A stretch of DNA of 33,176 bases from Ignavibacteria bacterium (GCA_026415235.1 JAOAHM010000085.1:1-33176), one strand, 5' to 3'. Shown: positions 20,267-29,740, numbered from the stretch's first letter. The notes: a model not told the origin generated them from the letters alone. A program made the numbers and translations.

Positions 20267-21316
20267 CTAAGAGTTCGCATTAATTGAAACTGATTGAAGT
20301 TCTTTTCTAATTACAGGTGCAACTTTATCTCCAAAAAGCTCAATTGATTTTAAAACTTTTTTGTGTGGCAATGTACCTATTGTGAATTGAAGCATAAATC
20401 TATCGTGCTTAAAAATTTCGTATTGATATAAAATTTTTTCTATAATTTGCTCAGGACTTCCTACAAAATTTGCACCTTTTAATGAAGTTGAAAATAAAAA
20501 TTGTTCGTAGGTCATTGGAGGCCAACCTCTCTCTCGACCAAGTTTATCCATTTGATATTTTATTGCAGGAAATGAAAGTTCAAGTGCCTCTTCAGTTGTT
20601 TCAGCAATAAATCCATGGGAGTTAATACTGAGTTTAGTTTGGTGATTAAACTTTTCAGCAGTAGAGCGATAAAGCTCTGCAAAATATTTAAATCGTTCAG
20701 GCATTCCCCCAATGATTGCAATTGCCATTGGTAATCCAAGTTTTCCTGCTCTCACTGCTGATTCAGGAGTTCCACCAATGGCAATCCAAACAGGAATTGG
20801 ATTTTGAACTGGTCTCGGATAAACTCCACGATTTACAATTGTGTGAGTGAATTTTCTTCCTTTCCAATTGATAATTTCAGATTTACGAAGTTCGAGTAAT
20901 AGTTCTAATTTTTCTTCAAAAAGTTCTTCATAATCACTCAAGTTGTAACCGAACAAAGGAAAAGACTCAATGAAAGAACCTCTTCCAACCATAATTTCAG
21001 CACGACCACCAGAAATCAAATCAATTGTTGCAAATTGCTGGAAGATACGAATTGGGTCATCGGAACTTAAAACATTTACAGCACTTGTTAACCGAATTCG
21101 CTTTGTAATTGTCGAAGCAGCTGCTAAAACAATCGCAGGTGATGAAATGATATAATCTGGTCTGTGATGTTCACCTATACCAAACACATCAAGACCAACT
21201 TCATCAGCGAGTTTTATCTCTTCCATTAATCTTCGGTATCTTTCCTCTTCGCTAATTAATTCACCAGTGTGAAAATCTTTTGTTCTATCACCAAATGAAA
21301 AAATTCCAAGTTCCAT
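20267..21316 (-). CDS. LLM-class flavin-dependent oxidoreductase (luciferase-like)
   Basis: [79 protein letters not shown]. Confidence 0.92.
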   Translation of the reverse strand: MELGIFSFGDRTKDFHTGELISEEERYRRLMEEIKLADEVGLDVFGIGEHHRPDYIISSPAIVLAAASTITKRIRLTSAVNVLSSDDPIRIFQQFATIDLISGGRAEIMVGRGSFIESFPLFGYNLSDYEELFEEKLELLLELRKSEIINWKGRKFTHTIVNRGVYPRPVQNPIPVWIAIGGTPESAVRAGKLGLPMAIAIIGGMPERFKYFAELYRSTAEKFNHQTKLSINSHGFIAETTEEALELSFPAIKYQMDKLGRERGWPPMTYEQFLFSTSLKGANFVGSPEQIIEKILYQYEIFKHDRFMLQFTIGTLPHKKVLKSIELFGDKVAPVIRKELQSVSINANS

Positions 21317-21440
21317 CTTTCACTATTTTTTTCGTATAAAACATTATAAATCAATTAACAATTCCATTGCAATCAATTTCAAAGGCGATTTAATAATTTT
21401 GTATCAATTGATAATTTCAAAAACAAAAACTAATTGCAAA

Positions 21441-22145
21441 ATGAAATACAAAAATCTTGTAATTGTAGCAGGACATGCAGTTTATATTGGAAAAAATTTC
21501 AATAATGTTTTTGATGATGCTAATTGGTTTCTTTATCCCTTTCAAAAAGGCGAACCGAAACTTTATATAGAGCACATCAAAGTAGGTTGTGAGATTGCTC
21601 GAAGTGATGAAAACTCTTTTTTAATTTTTACTGGAGGTCAATCAAGAAAAGAAGCATACTTCCGATCTGAAGCTCAAATGTATTGGGAAATAGCAAATCA
21701 CTTAGGTTATCTTGATGAAGATTTGAAATCACGAACAACAACAGAAGAATTCTCTCGTGACTCATTTGAAAATCTTTTATTCCCTATTTGTCGTTTTCGT
21801 GAATATCTCGGTTATTATCCTGAGCACATAACAATGGTAACTTTCAAATTCAAAGAAGTGCGTTTTCATTTGCATCGAAAAGCACTAAGAATTCCTGAGA
21901 GTATGGTTACTTTCGTCGGTCCAAATAATCCCGATGATGTTGAACTTGCACGCAAAGGTGAAGCAAAAGCAATTGAACTAATGAAGAATGACCCTTATTG
22001 CTGTAATGACGAATTACTTGAAAAGAAAAATCAGCGTAATCCTTGGAAGCGTCAACATGGTTATACGATAAGTTGTCCCGAACTAAAAGAATTACTTGAG
22101 TATCGTGGTAGAAAAATTTTTAACGGTAAATTACCATGGGATTAA
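21441..22145 (+). CDS. DUF218 (YdcF/ElyC-like) domain protein
   Basis: LVIVAGHAVYIG...HIKVGCEIARSDENSFLIFTGGQSRKEAYFRSEAQMY...TTEEFSRDSFENLLFPICRFRE; ATG at 21441 preferred over the track start at 21399. Confidence 0.75.
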   Translation: MKYKNLVIVAGHAVYIGKNFNNVFDDANWFLYPFQKGEPKLYIEHIKVGCEIARSDENSFLIFTGGQSRKEAYFRSEAQMYWEIANHLGYLDEDLKSRTTTEEFSRDSFENLLFPICRFREYLGYYPEHITMVTFKFKEVRFHLHRKALRIPESMVTFVGPNNPDDVELARKGEAKAIELMKNDPYCCNDELLEKKNQRNPWKRQHGYTISCPELKELLEYRGRKIFNGKLPWD

Positions 22146-23014
22146 AAATTAAAATTCTGAGTTTCCTTCTGATTTCATTTCTATTTTTTAATTGTGGTGA
22201 AAAGAGAATTGAGGAAAAAGGTTTAGTTGTAAAAGATGATATAGGAAATGAAATCAAATTAAAAACTTATCCGAAAAGAATAATCTCTTCTGCACCAAAT
22301 ATTACTGAAATTATTTATGCAATTGACGCTCAGGAATTACTTGTGGGTAGAACTTCTTTTTGTAATTATCCAGAAGATGTAAAAAGAATTCCTGTTGTTG
22401 GTGATATGCTTAATTTGAACTTTGAACGAATTGTTGAGCTTCAACCAGATTTAATTATTATGACTGTTGAAGGTAATACAAAAGAGACTTTTGATAAATT
22501 GAAAACACTTGGGATTCAAGTTTATGTAACAAATCCGAGAGATATCAATGGAATTCTTAAATCAATCAAAGCGCTCTCGATTATTCTCAACAAAAAAGAT
22601 ACTGCTGAAGTTTTATTGAAATTCTTTTCTCAAAAACTTGAACAAATTCGGATGCAGAATTTAAAAGAACAAACGGTAATGTTTGTGGTCTCTTTAGTTC
22701 CATTAATTGTCGCAGGACATAATACCTTTATTAATGATTTACTCAATGTGTTAAAACTAAAAAACATCTCACCAAATTCAACAACTGCTTATCCGATTCT
22801 CTCAAGGGAAGAAGTGATGAAGAAGAATCCAGATTGGATAATTCTACCTTCAGGTTATACGATGGAAGAAATATTAAGAAGTTATCCTGAGTGGAAAAAA
22901 TTAGATGCAGTCAGAAAACAAAAAATAATTTTTGTCAATCCCGATTTATTCTTTCGACCTGGACCAAGATTTATTGACGCCATTGAGTTTTTAATGGGAA
23001 AAATCCAATTTTAA
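22136..23014 (+). CDS. BtuF/FecB-like periplasmic substrate-binding lipoprotein (cobalamin/Fe3+-siderophore ABC type)
   Basis: Lipobox-like LFFNC after a hydrophobic N-terminus; KTYPKRIISSAPNITEIIYAIDAQELLVGRTSFCNYPEDVKRIPVVGDMLNLNFERIVELQPDLII. Confidence 0.88.
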   Translation: MGLKIKILSFLLISFLFFNCGEKRIEEKGLVVKDDIGNEIKLKTYPKRIISSAPNITEIIYAIDAQELLVGRTSFCNYPEDVKRIPVVGDMLNLNFERIVELQPDLIIMTVEGNTKETFDKLKTLGIQVYVTNPRDINGILKSIKALSIILNKKDTAEVLLKFFSQKLEQIRMQNLKEQTVMFVVSLVPLIVAGHNTFINDLLNVLKLKNISPNSTTAYPILSREEVMKKNPDWIILPSGYTMEEILRSYPEWKKLDAVRKQKIIFVNPDLFFRPGPRFIDAIEFLMGKIQF

Positions 23015-23279
23015 TTATGTTCCAAACATACTATTTAATTTTAAGCAAATAATCATCATTTAAGATAATTTCTCCGAGAGGCATCGTCATTTACAGCAAT
23101 GCGAGTTGAGAGGGAAATGAAATGTTCAAATGATTACCAATCTTGTTCATAGAAAATTTTTTCCCTAAAAGATGATAAAACTACCGCTCTTCTGCACTGC
23201 TGCTCAAAGGATATTTTTTTGTAAATTGATTTAGTTACCAAACTTTCCTGATTTTTGTAAACAATAAAGTGGATTATTT

Positions 23280-25172
23280 ATGATTAATTTTAGAGATAAA
23301 AATCTAATTCCCATTTGGGAAAAAGTTCAGCGTGGTGAAGAATTATCATTTGAAGATGGAATTACTCTATATAAATCTTCGGACATCATCTCAATTGGTA
23401 AAATGGCGCATTGGCTTCAGCGAGAAAAAAATGGTGATGCCGTTTACTTTGTAGTAAATCAAAAAATTGAACCGACAAACATTTGTGTACTTTCGTGTAA
23501 GTTCTGCGATTTTGCCGTTAAGAAAAATTCTCCTGAAGCTTATGAAATGACAATTGAAGAAATTTTATCGAAACTTCATCCTGAACTTCTTGAGGTTCAC
23601 ATCACTGGTGGATTGCATCCTGATTGGGAATGGGAATATTATGTCGGAATGGTTCGAGAGATTAAAAAACATTTTCCCAAAATTGATGTTAAGGCATTCA
23701 CTGCAGTTGAAATAGATTTCTTTTCAAAAAAATTCAAAAAATCAATTGAAGAAGTTTTGCTTGAATTAAAAGAAGCTGGACTTAGAACATTGCCTGGTGG
23801 TGGTGCAGAAGTTTTTTCTGAGAGAGTTAGGAGACTTCTTTTCAATCAAAAGATTGGCGCAAAACGATGGCTCGAAATTCATAAGAAAGCTCACGAACTT
23901 GGAATTCGTTCAAATGCGACTTTACTTTATGGTCACATCGAAACAATTGAAGAAAGAGTTAATCACTTCTTGTTGTTAAGAAATTTACAAAAGGAAACAG
24001 GTGGATTTCTTTCGTTCATTCCTCTTGCTTTTCAACCTGGTGATACAGGAATTAAACCAAGAAATCAATTTACTTCTGCGATTGATGATTTGAAGACAAT
24101 TGCCATTTCACGATTGATGCTTCATAATTTTGATCACATTAAAGCTTATTGGATTATGCTTACTGAAGAGCTTGCTGCAGTGGCTTTAAATTTCGGCGCT
24201 GATGATATGGATGGAACTGTAGGTGGTGAAAGAATTGCTCACGATGCTGGTGCAATTACTCCAATGCAACTGGCAAAAAATAAATTGATTAAAATTATTA
24301 ATGATGCGAACAAAATTCCTGTTGAAAGAGATATCTTTTATAAACCAGTTAGACTTCATTCTAATAATGTTATAGGAAGAGTTTCATATTTGAATACACT
24401 TCCTTTCTTCAAATATCTCGATAATCGTGAATACAAAATTTTTCCTGCTACACCACGACAACTTGGAATGCTTTTCAAAGATGGAAATATTGATGCAGGA
24501 ATTGTTTCGCTTGTTGATTTCTTTGAGAAAGAAAATGATTTTACTTATTTGAAATATGGAATAGTTGGAAATAAAAATGTTAAAAGTGTTCTACTTTACT
24601 CTAAATTTCCAATTGAACAGTTGGATAAAAAAAGTATTGCTGTGACGGATGAAACTTCAACATCGTTTAGATTGCTTCAGGTTTTGCTTGAGTTGAAATA
24701 TGGACTTGATGTAGTTTATGTGCGTGAGAAAATTTCTGCACGAGAAAAAACACTTCCGAATTTCGATGCATTTCTAACAATTGGCGATGAGGCTTTAAAA
24801 TTTTTGAAAAATAAACTTGATGGATTTAATTACATTTACGATTTAGCTCAACTATGGTATGATTGGAAAAATCTTCCTTTTGTTTTTGCTGTCTGGGCAG
24901 TGAAAAAAGATTTACCTCAAACTAAAATTGATGCTCTTGATAAACTTTTGAACGATGCATTAAACAAATTCTTTTCTTCTACAACAGAGATTGAAGAATA
25001 TTACAATGTAAAAATTGGTTTCACCCAAAAAGAAATTCAGGACTATCTGAATAACATAGTTTACAGATTGGGTGAAAAGGAAATTCAATCAATTAGTTTA
25101 TTCAAAGAATATTATCAAACTTTACTGCTGAAGCATTCTGAGGAAGAAAAAAAAGTTAAGTTATCCCATTAA
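23280..25172 (+). CDS. mqnE-mqnA: Fused aminofutalosine synthase (MqnE, radical SAM) - chorismate dehydratase (MqnA)
   Basis: N-terminal: TNICVLSCKFCDFAVKK, HITGGLHPDWEWEYYVGMVREIKKHFP, GGGAEVFSERVRRLL, HIETIEERVNHFLLLRNLQKETGGFLSFIPLAFQP, HNFDHIKAYWIM. C-terminal from about residue 360: VIGRVSYLNTLPFFKYL, ATPRQLGMLFKDGNIDAGIVSLVDFFE, SVLLYSK, MqnA-like. No internal stop. Confidence 0.9.
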   Translation: MINFRDKNLIPIWEKVQRGEELSFEDGITLYKSSDIISIGKMAHWLQREKNGDAVYFVVNQKIEPTNICVLSCKFCDFAVKKNSPEAYEMTIEEILSKLHPELLEVHITGGLHPDWEWEYYVGMVREIKKHFPKIDVKAFTAVEIDFFSKKFKKSIEEVLLELKEAGLRTLPGGGAEVFSERVRRLLFNQKIGAKRWLEIHKKAHELGIRSNATLLYGHIETIEERVNHFLLLRNLQKETGGFLSFIPLAFQPGDTGIKPRNQFTSAIDDLKTIAISRLMLHNFDHIKAYWIMLTEELAAVALNFGADDMDGTVGGERIAHDAGAITPMQLAKNKLIKIINDANKIPVERDIFYKPVRLHSNNVIGRVSYLNTLPFFKYLDNREYKIFPATPRQLGMLFKDGNIDAGIVSLVDFFEKENDFTYLKYGIVGNKNVKSVLLYSKFPIEQLDKKSIAVTDETSTSFRLLQVLLELKYGLDVVYVREKISAREKTLPNFDAFLTIGDEALKFLKNKLDGFNYIYDLAQLWYDWKNLPFVFAVWAVKKDLPQTKIDALDKLLNDALNKFFSSTTEIEEYYNVKIGFTQKEIQDYLNNIVYRLGEKEIQSISLFKEYYQTLLLKHSEEEKKVKLSH

Positions 25173-25193
25173 GTTAGTTTGGAATGTCTATTG

Positions 25194-25442
25194 TGTCACC
25201 CTGAGCCTGACGAAGGGTGACAGTTTAATTTCAATATTGCTATTGCGCTCCAGTTGTCATCCTTCGTCCTTGCTCAGGAAGACAACAAGTAGTTTGAAAT
25301 TTTTGCTTTGTCACTCTGAGCCTGACGAAGGGTGACAATAGTCAGATTGAAATTATGAGTTTATTAAAATCAGTCAGGCTTCGTAAAGTTCAGCCTGACA
25401 AAAAGAACTTACTGTCATCCCGAGCAACAACGAGGGGTGACA
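25194..25442. repeat. Cluster of five REP-like imperfect palindromes (TGTCACCCTGAGCCTGACGAAGGGTGACA family)
   Basis: Copies at 25194-25222, 25255-25285 (opposite orientation, degenerate), 25309-25337, 25373-25399 (GTCAGGCT-11 nt-AGCCTGAC) and 25413-25442. Confidence 0.85.
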
Positions 25443-25479
25443 TTGATATGTTCTATTAAAAAGAAAAGAAAGAAAAACT

Positions 25480-26580
25480 ATGCTTACGAAAGATATACTA
25501 AAAAAAGTTATTGATGGCGAAAGAATATCTAATGAAGAATGTTTACAACTTCTCCAATACAATGATATACTCGAACTTGGTGAAGTTGCAAATGAAATTC
25601 GCTTCAGAAAAAATCCTGAAAACTATGTAACATTTGTTGTAGATACAAATCCAAACTACACAAATGTTTGTGAAATTGATTGTACCTTCTGTGCATTCTA
25701 TCGTCATAAAGATGAGCCCGATGCTTACACTTATTCGGTAGACGAGTTAATCAAAAAATTTAAAGACGCAGCTAAGAGAGGCGTTACTACTGTTCTTCTT
25801 CAAGGTGGTGTTAATCCAGATTTACCTTTTGAATATTATCTCGAACTTGTTGAAAGAACAAGAAAAGAAGTTCCAGAAATTCATCCTCACTTCTTCTCTA
25901 CTTCAGAGATTATTGGAATGAGTGAGGTGAGTGGACTTTCAATTAGAGAAGTTCTTATAAAATTAAAAGAAGCTGGTCTCAATACAATTCCAGGTGGTGG
26001 TGCAGAAATTTTAAGTGACCGTGTTAAAAGAAAAATAAGTAAGAAGAAAGGAACAAGTGCAGACTATCTAAATGTAATGCGTGAAGCTCATTTGCTTGGA
26101 TACAAAACAACCGCAACAATGATGTTTGGTCACATTGAAAGCGATGAAGATATTGTAATTCATCTCGAAAGTATTAGAAAACTTCAAGATGAAACTGGAG
26201 GATTTACTGCATTCATTCCATGGAGCTTCAAACCCGAAAACACTCCACTCGAAAAACACATCAAATCATTTGCTTCGCCATATCGCTATTTGCAAATCAT
26301 AGCAATCTCAAGAATTTATCTTGATAACTTCCCTCACATTCAAGCATCGTGGTTTAGTGAAGGTAAAAAGATTGGACAAGTTGCATTACACTTTGGTGCA
26401 GATGATTTTGGTGGAACACTTGAAGAAGAAAATGTTCATGCTGCAGCAAATTTCATAAACAAAAGCTCAACAGAAGAAGTAATTGATTTAATTCATGGTG
26501 CTGGTTTCGATGCTGCACAAAGAGATACGCTGTATAATATTTTGAAAGTGTATGCCCAAAATGCAATCAAGATTTTATGA
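25480..26580 (+). CDS. mqnC: Cyclic dehypoxanthinyl futalosine synthase (MqnC, radical SAM)
   Basis: TNVCEIDCTFCAFYRHKDEPDAYTYSVDELIKK, LLQGGVNPDLPFEYYLELVERTRKEVPEIHPHFFS, GGGAEILSDRVKRKIS, HIESDEDIVIHLESIRKLQDETGGFTAFIPWSFKPENTPLE. Confidence 0.95.
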   Translation: MLTKDILKKVIDGERISNEECLQLLQYNDILELGEVANEIRFRKNPENYVTFVVDTNPNYTNVCEIDCTFCAFYRHKDEPDAYTYSVDELIKKFKDAAKRGVTTVLLQGGVNPDLPFEYYLELVERTRKEVPEIHPHFFSTSEIIGMSEVSGLSIREVLIKLKEAGLNTIPGGGAEILSDRVKRKISKKKGTSADYLNVMREAHLLGYKTTATMMFGHIESDEDIVIHLESIRKLQDETGGFTAFIPWSFKPENTPLEKHIKSFASPYRYLQIIAISRIYLDNFPHIQASWFSEGKKIGQVALHFGADDFGGTLEEENVHAAANFINKSSTEEVIDLIHGAGFDAAQRDTLYNILKVYAQNAIKIL

Positions 26581-27613
26581 ACATTAGTAATTCAGATAAA
26601 TCTTTAATTCCTTTAGATTCATAATTAACCTTAGAAAGATAATCTTCTATTAAGCTTATTTCTAAATCTTTTTTCTCCTGTATTACATAAAGGGAAAAAA
26701 TGATAGCAGAAAATATAACATTAAATAAATCTGGTTGAAATGATTGATCTGGGTGAATTGATTTGTTTCTATAATTATTTAATTTGAAACCAAATCTAAC
26801 TAATTCAAGAGGGCTTTCAGCAATAATTATAGATAAAGAATTATTTTCTTGCCATACAAATTCTTTACTAGTTAAAATTAATTTTTCAGCTTGATATTTA
26901 TTTTTTTCAAAATCTCTTTTCAATTCCTCATCGCTTTTTGAATTTCTTAAAAAAGAAATTAAACAACTATGATAAAGATGTATAATTAATCTATAATAAA
27001 TATAACTTGATGTAATGTTTTTAAGGTTAAGCATTAAATTCAATATTATATTAATATTATCTAATATTTCCCATTGAATTTCAAAAGGTAATTTACTATT
27101 TGAAATTTTGCGTTTGATTTTCTTATTAAACTTAAATATATCAAATAGATAATATTCTTTTTCTAGTTCTTCCAAGATTTTTCTTATACCTATATCGAAC
27201 CAGTCCTGTAGTCCAGCGTCTTTTCTACTTTTGTCAAATGTATAAACTACCAATCCTTTTTTAACTAGTTCTTGATGTTCTTCTGATAAGTCTAAGGCCT
27301 TAAACTGTCCTGAATAAGTACATATTTTAGAAATGGGGCAAATTGAAAAAGCTTTTTTAATGATTTCAAAACCAGAATCTCTTCTGCCTCCTTTATGTGA
27401 TTGTTGCGTAAAATCAATATCAATAAATAGAATATGATAAAAATCGTTCTTTTCATTGGCCTCCGATAATTTACTAATAGCTTTTTCTGGAAATTCACAT
27501 TCAATTATATCAAATTCATATTCTGAATTTTCTTTTAACTTATAAAGTTCTTCTATCAAAATATCTCTTGCTTCGATGGTATCTTCTGCTATCAATACTT
27601 TAAATTTTTTCAT
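26567..27613 (-). CDS. Response regulator (REC) with C-terminal all-helical HEPN-like domain (candidate RNase)
   Basis: REC: KVLIAEDTIEARDILIEEL (acidic pair), ILFIDIDFT (phosphoacceptor Asp), KICTYSGQ, VYTFDKSRKD (Lys). C-terminal helical region with LNNYRNKSIHPDQSFQPDLF, matching the HEPN catalytic pattern R(N/D/H)x3H (R282-H287). No recognisable DNA-binding output domain. Confidence 0.72.
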   Translation of the reverse strand: MKKFKVLIAEDTIEARDILIEELYKLKENSEYEFDIIECEFPEKAISKLSEANEKNDFYHILFIDIDFTQQSHKGGRRDSGFEIIKKAFSICPISKICTYSGQFKALDLSEEHQELVKKGLVVYTFDKSRKDAGLQDWFDIGIRKILEELEKEYYLFDIFKFNKKIKRKISNSKLPFEIQWEILDNINIILNLMLNLKNITSSYIYYRLIIHLYHSCLISFLRNSKSDEELKRDFEKNKYQAEKLILTSKEFVWQENNSLSIIIAESPLELVRFGFKLNNYRNKSIHPDQSFQPDLFNVIFSAIIFSLYVIQEKKDLEISLIEDYLSKVNYESKGIKDLSELLMFIKS

Positions 27614-28526
27614 ACTTAATTAATTTTGGTACTTGTAATTTTATTATAGTTTGAGATTTATCACTATCAATTTCGAATTTACTCTCAATATGTAAGTTAT
27701 GACACCATTTTTTTACCAATCTTAATCCAACTTTAGATGATTTAGACATAGGTATTTCTTCTGTCAGATTTTCTTGATTTGAATTAAACCAATCAGTCTC
27801 GGTTTTAGAAATTATACGATTATTATAAATTGCTACTTTAATAAACATTTCATATTCTATAATTTCTATATGAATTTTGGGATCTTCTTCGTCAGTGTAT
27901 TGAAAAGCGTTTCTCAATAAATCTTTGCATATTAGTTCTAATGCTGTTTCAAGATTATCGTCAATTTCTATTTCACATATACCTTTTGTAAAAATGGGAA
28001 TATTTAGGTTTAGAAGTTTATTTTTATGCTCTCTAATAGATAATCTTAATGAATCTATACCTTCTTTAATTGTATAAATTTGTGCTTCTATTAAATTTTT
28101 TAGATTTACTTTATGTATTTCTTTGGCTTTTGGTAATCTTTCTTTATTCAAATCCCACATAATTAGATTGGTAATGTCTCTAATTCTTGTAATATTATGC
28201 TTAGCTTTTTTTATCAAATGAAAGTATTCAACGGTTTGAGGGATACTATTCAGATATGAGAGAGCTGCAAATACATCGGTATTAATTGAATGCGACATTT
28301 CATCAACAATCTTTTTCCAAGTATTTAATTGTGAATTTAGTTCTTTCTCCCTTAGAAGTGAATTGAGAGTTTTCTTTTGAAATTTAATTCTTTCTTTAAT
28401 TAATTCGTTGAATGTTTTTTCCCTATGTAATTCTTTTTCTTTTATTTCAGAAATTTCCTTTCTTAAATTTTCATTTTCATTTTTTAAGTTTTCAATTAAA
28501 TTCAATAACTCTTTAATTTCATCCAT
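27600..28526 (-). CDS. Soluble sensor histidine kinase (coiled-coil N-terminus, DHp-like, HATPase_c)
   Basis: Long N-terminal coiled coil; candidate H-box DEMSHSINTDVFAALSYL; N-box LICKDLLRNAFQYTDEEDPKIHIEI; G-box SSKVGLRLVKKWCHNLHIESKFE. No transmembrane segment. Start overlaps the REC-HEPN gene's start by 14 nt. Confidence 0.75.
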   Translation of the reverse strand: MDEIKELLNLIENLKNENENLRKEISEIKEKELHREKTFNELIKERIKFQKKTLNSLLREKELNSQLNTWKKIVDEMSHSINTDVFAALSYLNSIPQTVEYFHLIKKAKHNITRIRDITNLIMWDLNKERLPKAKEIHKVNLKNLIEAQIYTIKEGIDSLRLSIREHKNKLLNLNIPIFTKGICEIEIDDNLETALELICKDLLRNAFQYTDEEDPKIHIEIIEYEMFIKVAIYNNRIISKTETDWFNSNQENLTEEIPMSKSSKVGLRLVKKWCHNLHIESKFEIDSDKSQTIIKLQVPKLIKYEKI

Positions 28527-28543
28527 TTTAATTAAGTGTTTTT

Positions 28544-29740
28544 TTACTTACGAATTTTCTCTAAAAAATTTTCATATTTTTTCTCAAGTGTATAACTGAA
28601 TAAATTACCTGGGTTTTTAAAAACATTAAATATTGGAGAAAATTCATTTATTAAATTCAGATAGACTTGATAATCAATCATTGTTTTTTCTTCATAGAAC
28701 GAAATTTTTGTATTTTCTTTTAACCAGCTTAAAACTTCTATTTCTTTTGTTTTTTGTTCTTCAGTTAATATTGCCTTTAAATACTTTAGTAACTCGTTAC
28801 ACTTTCCTAAATCCATAAGAAATGGTTCATAGATTTCATCTGATAATGAACCACTAGTATGACCAATATAAATATATGGACGAGTTTGTACATATTCAGA
28901 AGCTTCTTTTAACGGAAATTCTTTTCCTGTAAAAATTACAGCATAAATTCCAGCATCATAATATAATTTTAATGCTTCATCCCAGGGAGTTAGGTTTTCT
29001 CTAAAATATTTCTTTAAGAACTCAATATCATCGGTTAAACTTATATAATTGTTTTCATCTATATGGAATCGCTCAGAATTTTCAATTAAAGCATTCTTTA
29101 TTAGTGATAAATCATCAATTTCTAAACCAAAATGTAATTTTAATAATAAGGGAATATTATCTAAATGCAGTTTATTACTATTTCTTACTAAACTTGCAAT
29201 ATGTTTAGCAATTATGTATGACTTATAATCTTCCTTATATAAGCAAAAATGAAGTTCGTTAGATTTTCTTACTTTATCAATTATAAAATGATTTTCTGTA
29301 ACTAAAATACGGAAAACTTTGTTAAGGAAATCTATGTCACAAAGTTCTAACATCCTGGGTTCTTTACTAAAGAATAAATTTTTAAATTGTTTTTGGATAA
29401 AATCTAAAGTTTTATCACTATAAGAGAACACATATACTTTTCTAGTAAGAAATACACAATTGAATATATCTACAATTGCTTTTTTAAATACATCTTGGCT
29501 GATTAGATAACTTTCTTTAATGTGTTCTAAATTAATTTTTGAATATGTTGGTTTCCTAATAATTTCATAAAAATTTAGTAATTCTATACCATAATCTTGA
29601 TAATCAAATTGTATAGGTAACTCTTCTTTTTCAAAAAAGAGATGACTTATTTTTTTTAACTTAACGGGTTTTCCTTCCTTATCAAGATAATTTTTAACAT
29701 CATTAATTTTTTGTTTTAAATTTAATTCTGATACAACCAT
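28544..29740 (-). CDS. Protein of unknown function in the CARF/HK/REC-HEPN cassette (398 aa)
   Basis: Long ORF, same strand, 17 nt upstream of the HK gene; low-complexity-free, well-mixed sequence. Possible winged-helix-like segments (e.g. LIKNALIENSERFHIDENNYISLTDDIEFLKKYF). No confident family assignment. Confidence 0.65.
   Translation of the reverse strand: MVVSELNLKQKINDVKNYLDKEGKPVKLKKISHLFFEKEELPIQFDYQDYGIELLNFYEIIRKPTYSKINLEHIKESYLISQDVFKKAIVDIFNCVFLTRKVYVFSYSDKTLDFIQKQFKNLFFSKEPRMLELCDIDFLNKVFRILVTENHFIIDKVRKSNELHFCLYKEDYKSYIIAKHIASLVRNSNKLHLDNIPLLLKLHFGLEIDDLSLIKNALIENSERFHIDENNYISLTDDIEFLKKYFRENLTPWDEALKLYYDAGIYAVIFTGKEFPLKEASEYVQTRPYIYIGHTSGSLSDEIYEPFLMDLGKCNELLKYLKAILTEEQKTKEIEVLSWLKENTKISFYEEKTMIDYQVYLNLINEFSPIFNVFKNPGNLFSYTLEKKYENFLEKIRK

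Noticed and set aside
23015-23279. Possible cobalamin riboswitch near the BtuF-like gene
   Set aside because: No B12-box (GCCACTG) or other cobalamin consensus found on either strand, and the segment lies downstream of btuF-like rather than upstream.
25374-25562. 62-aa minus-strand ORF
   Set aside because: Built from the REP-like repeats and the antisense of the mqnC start; not a real protein.
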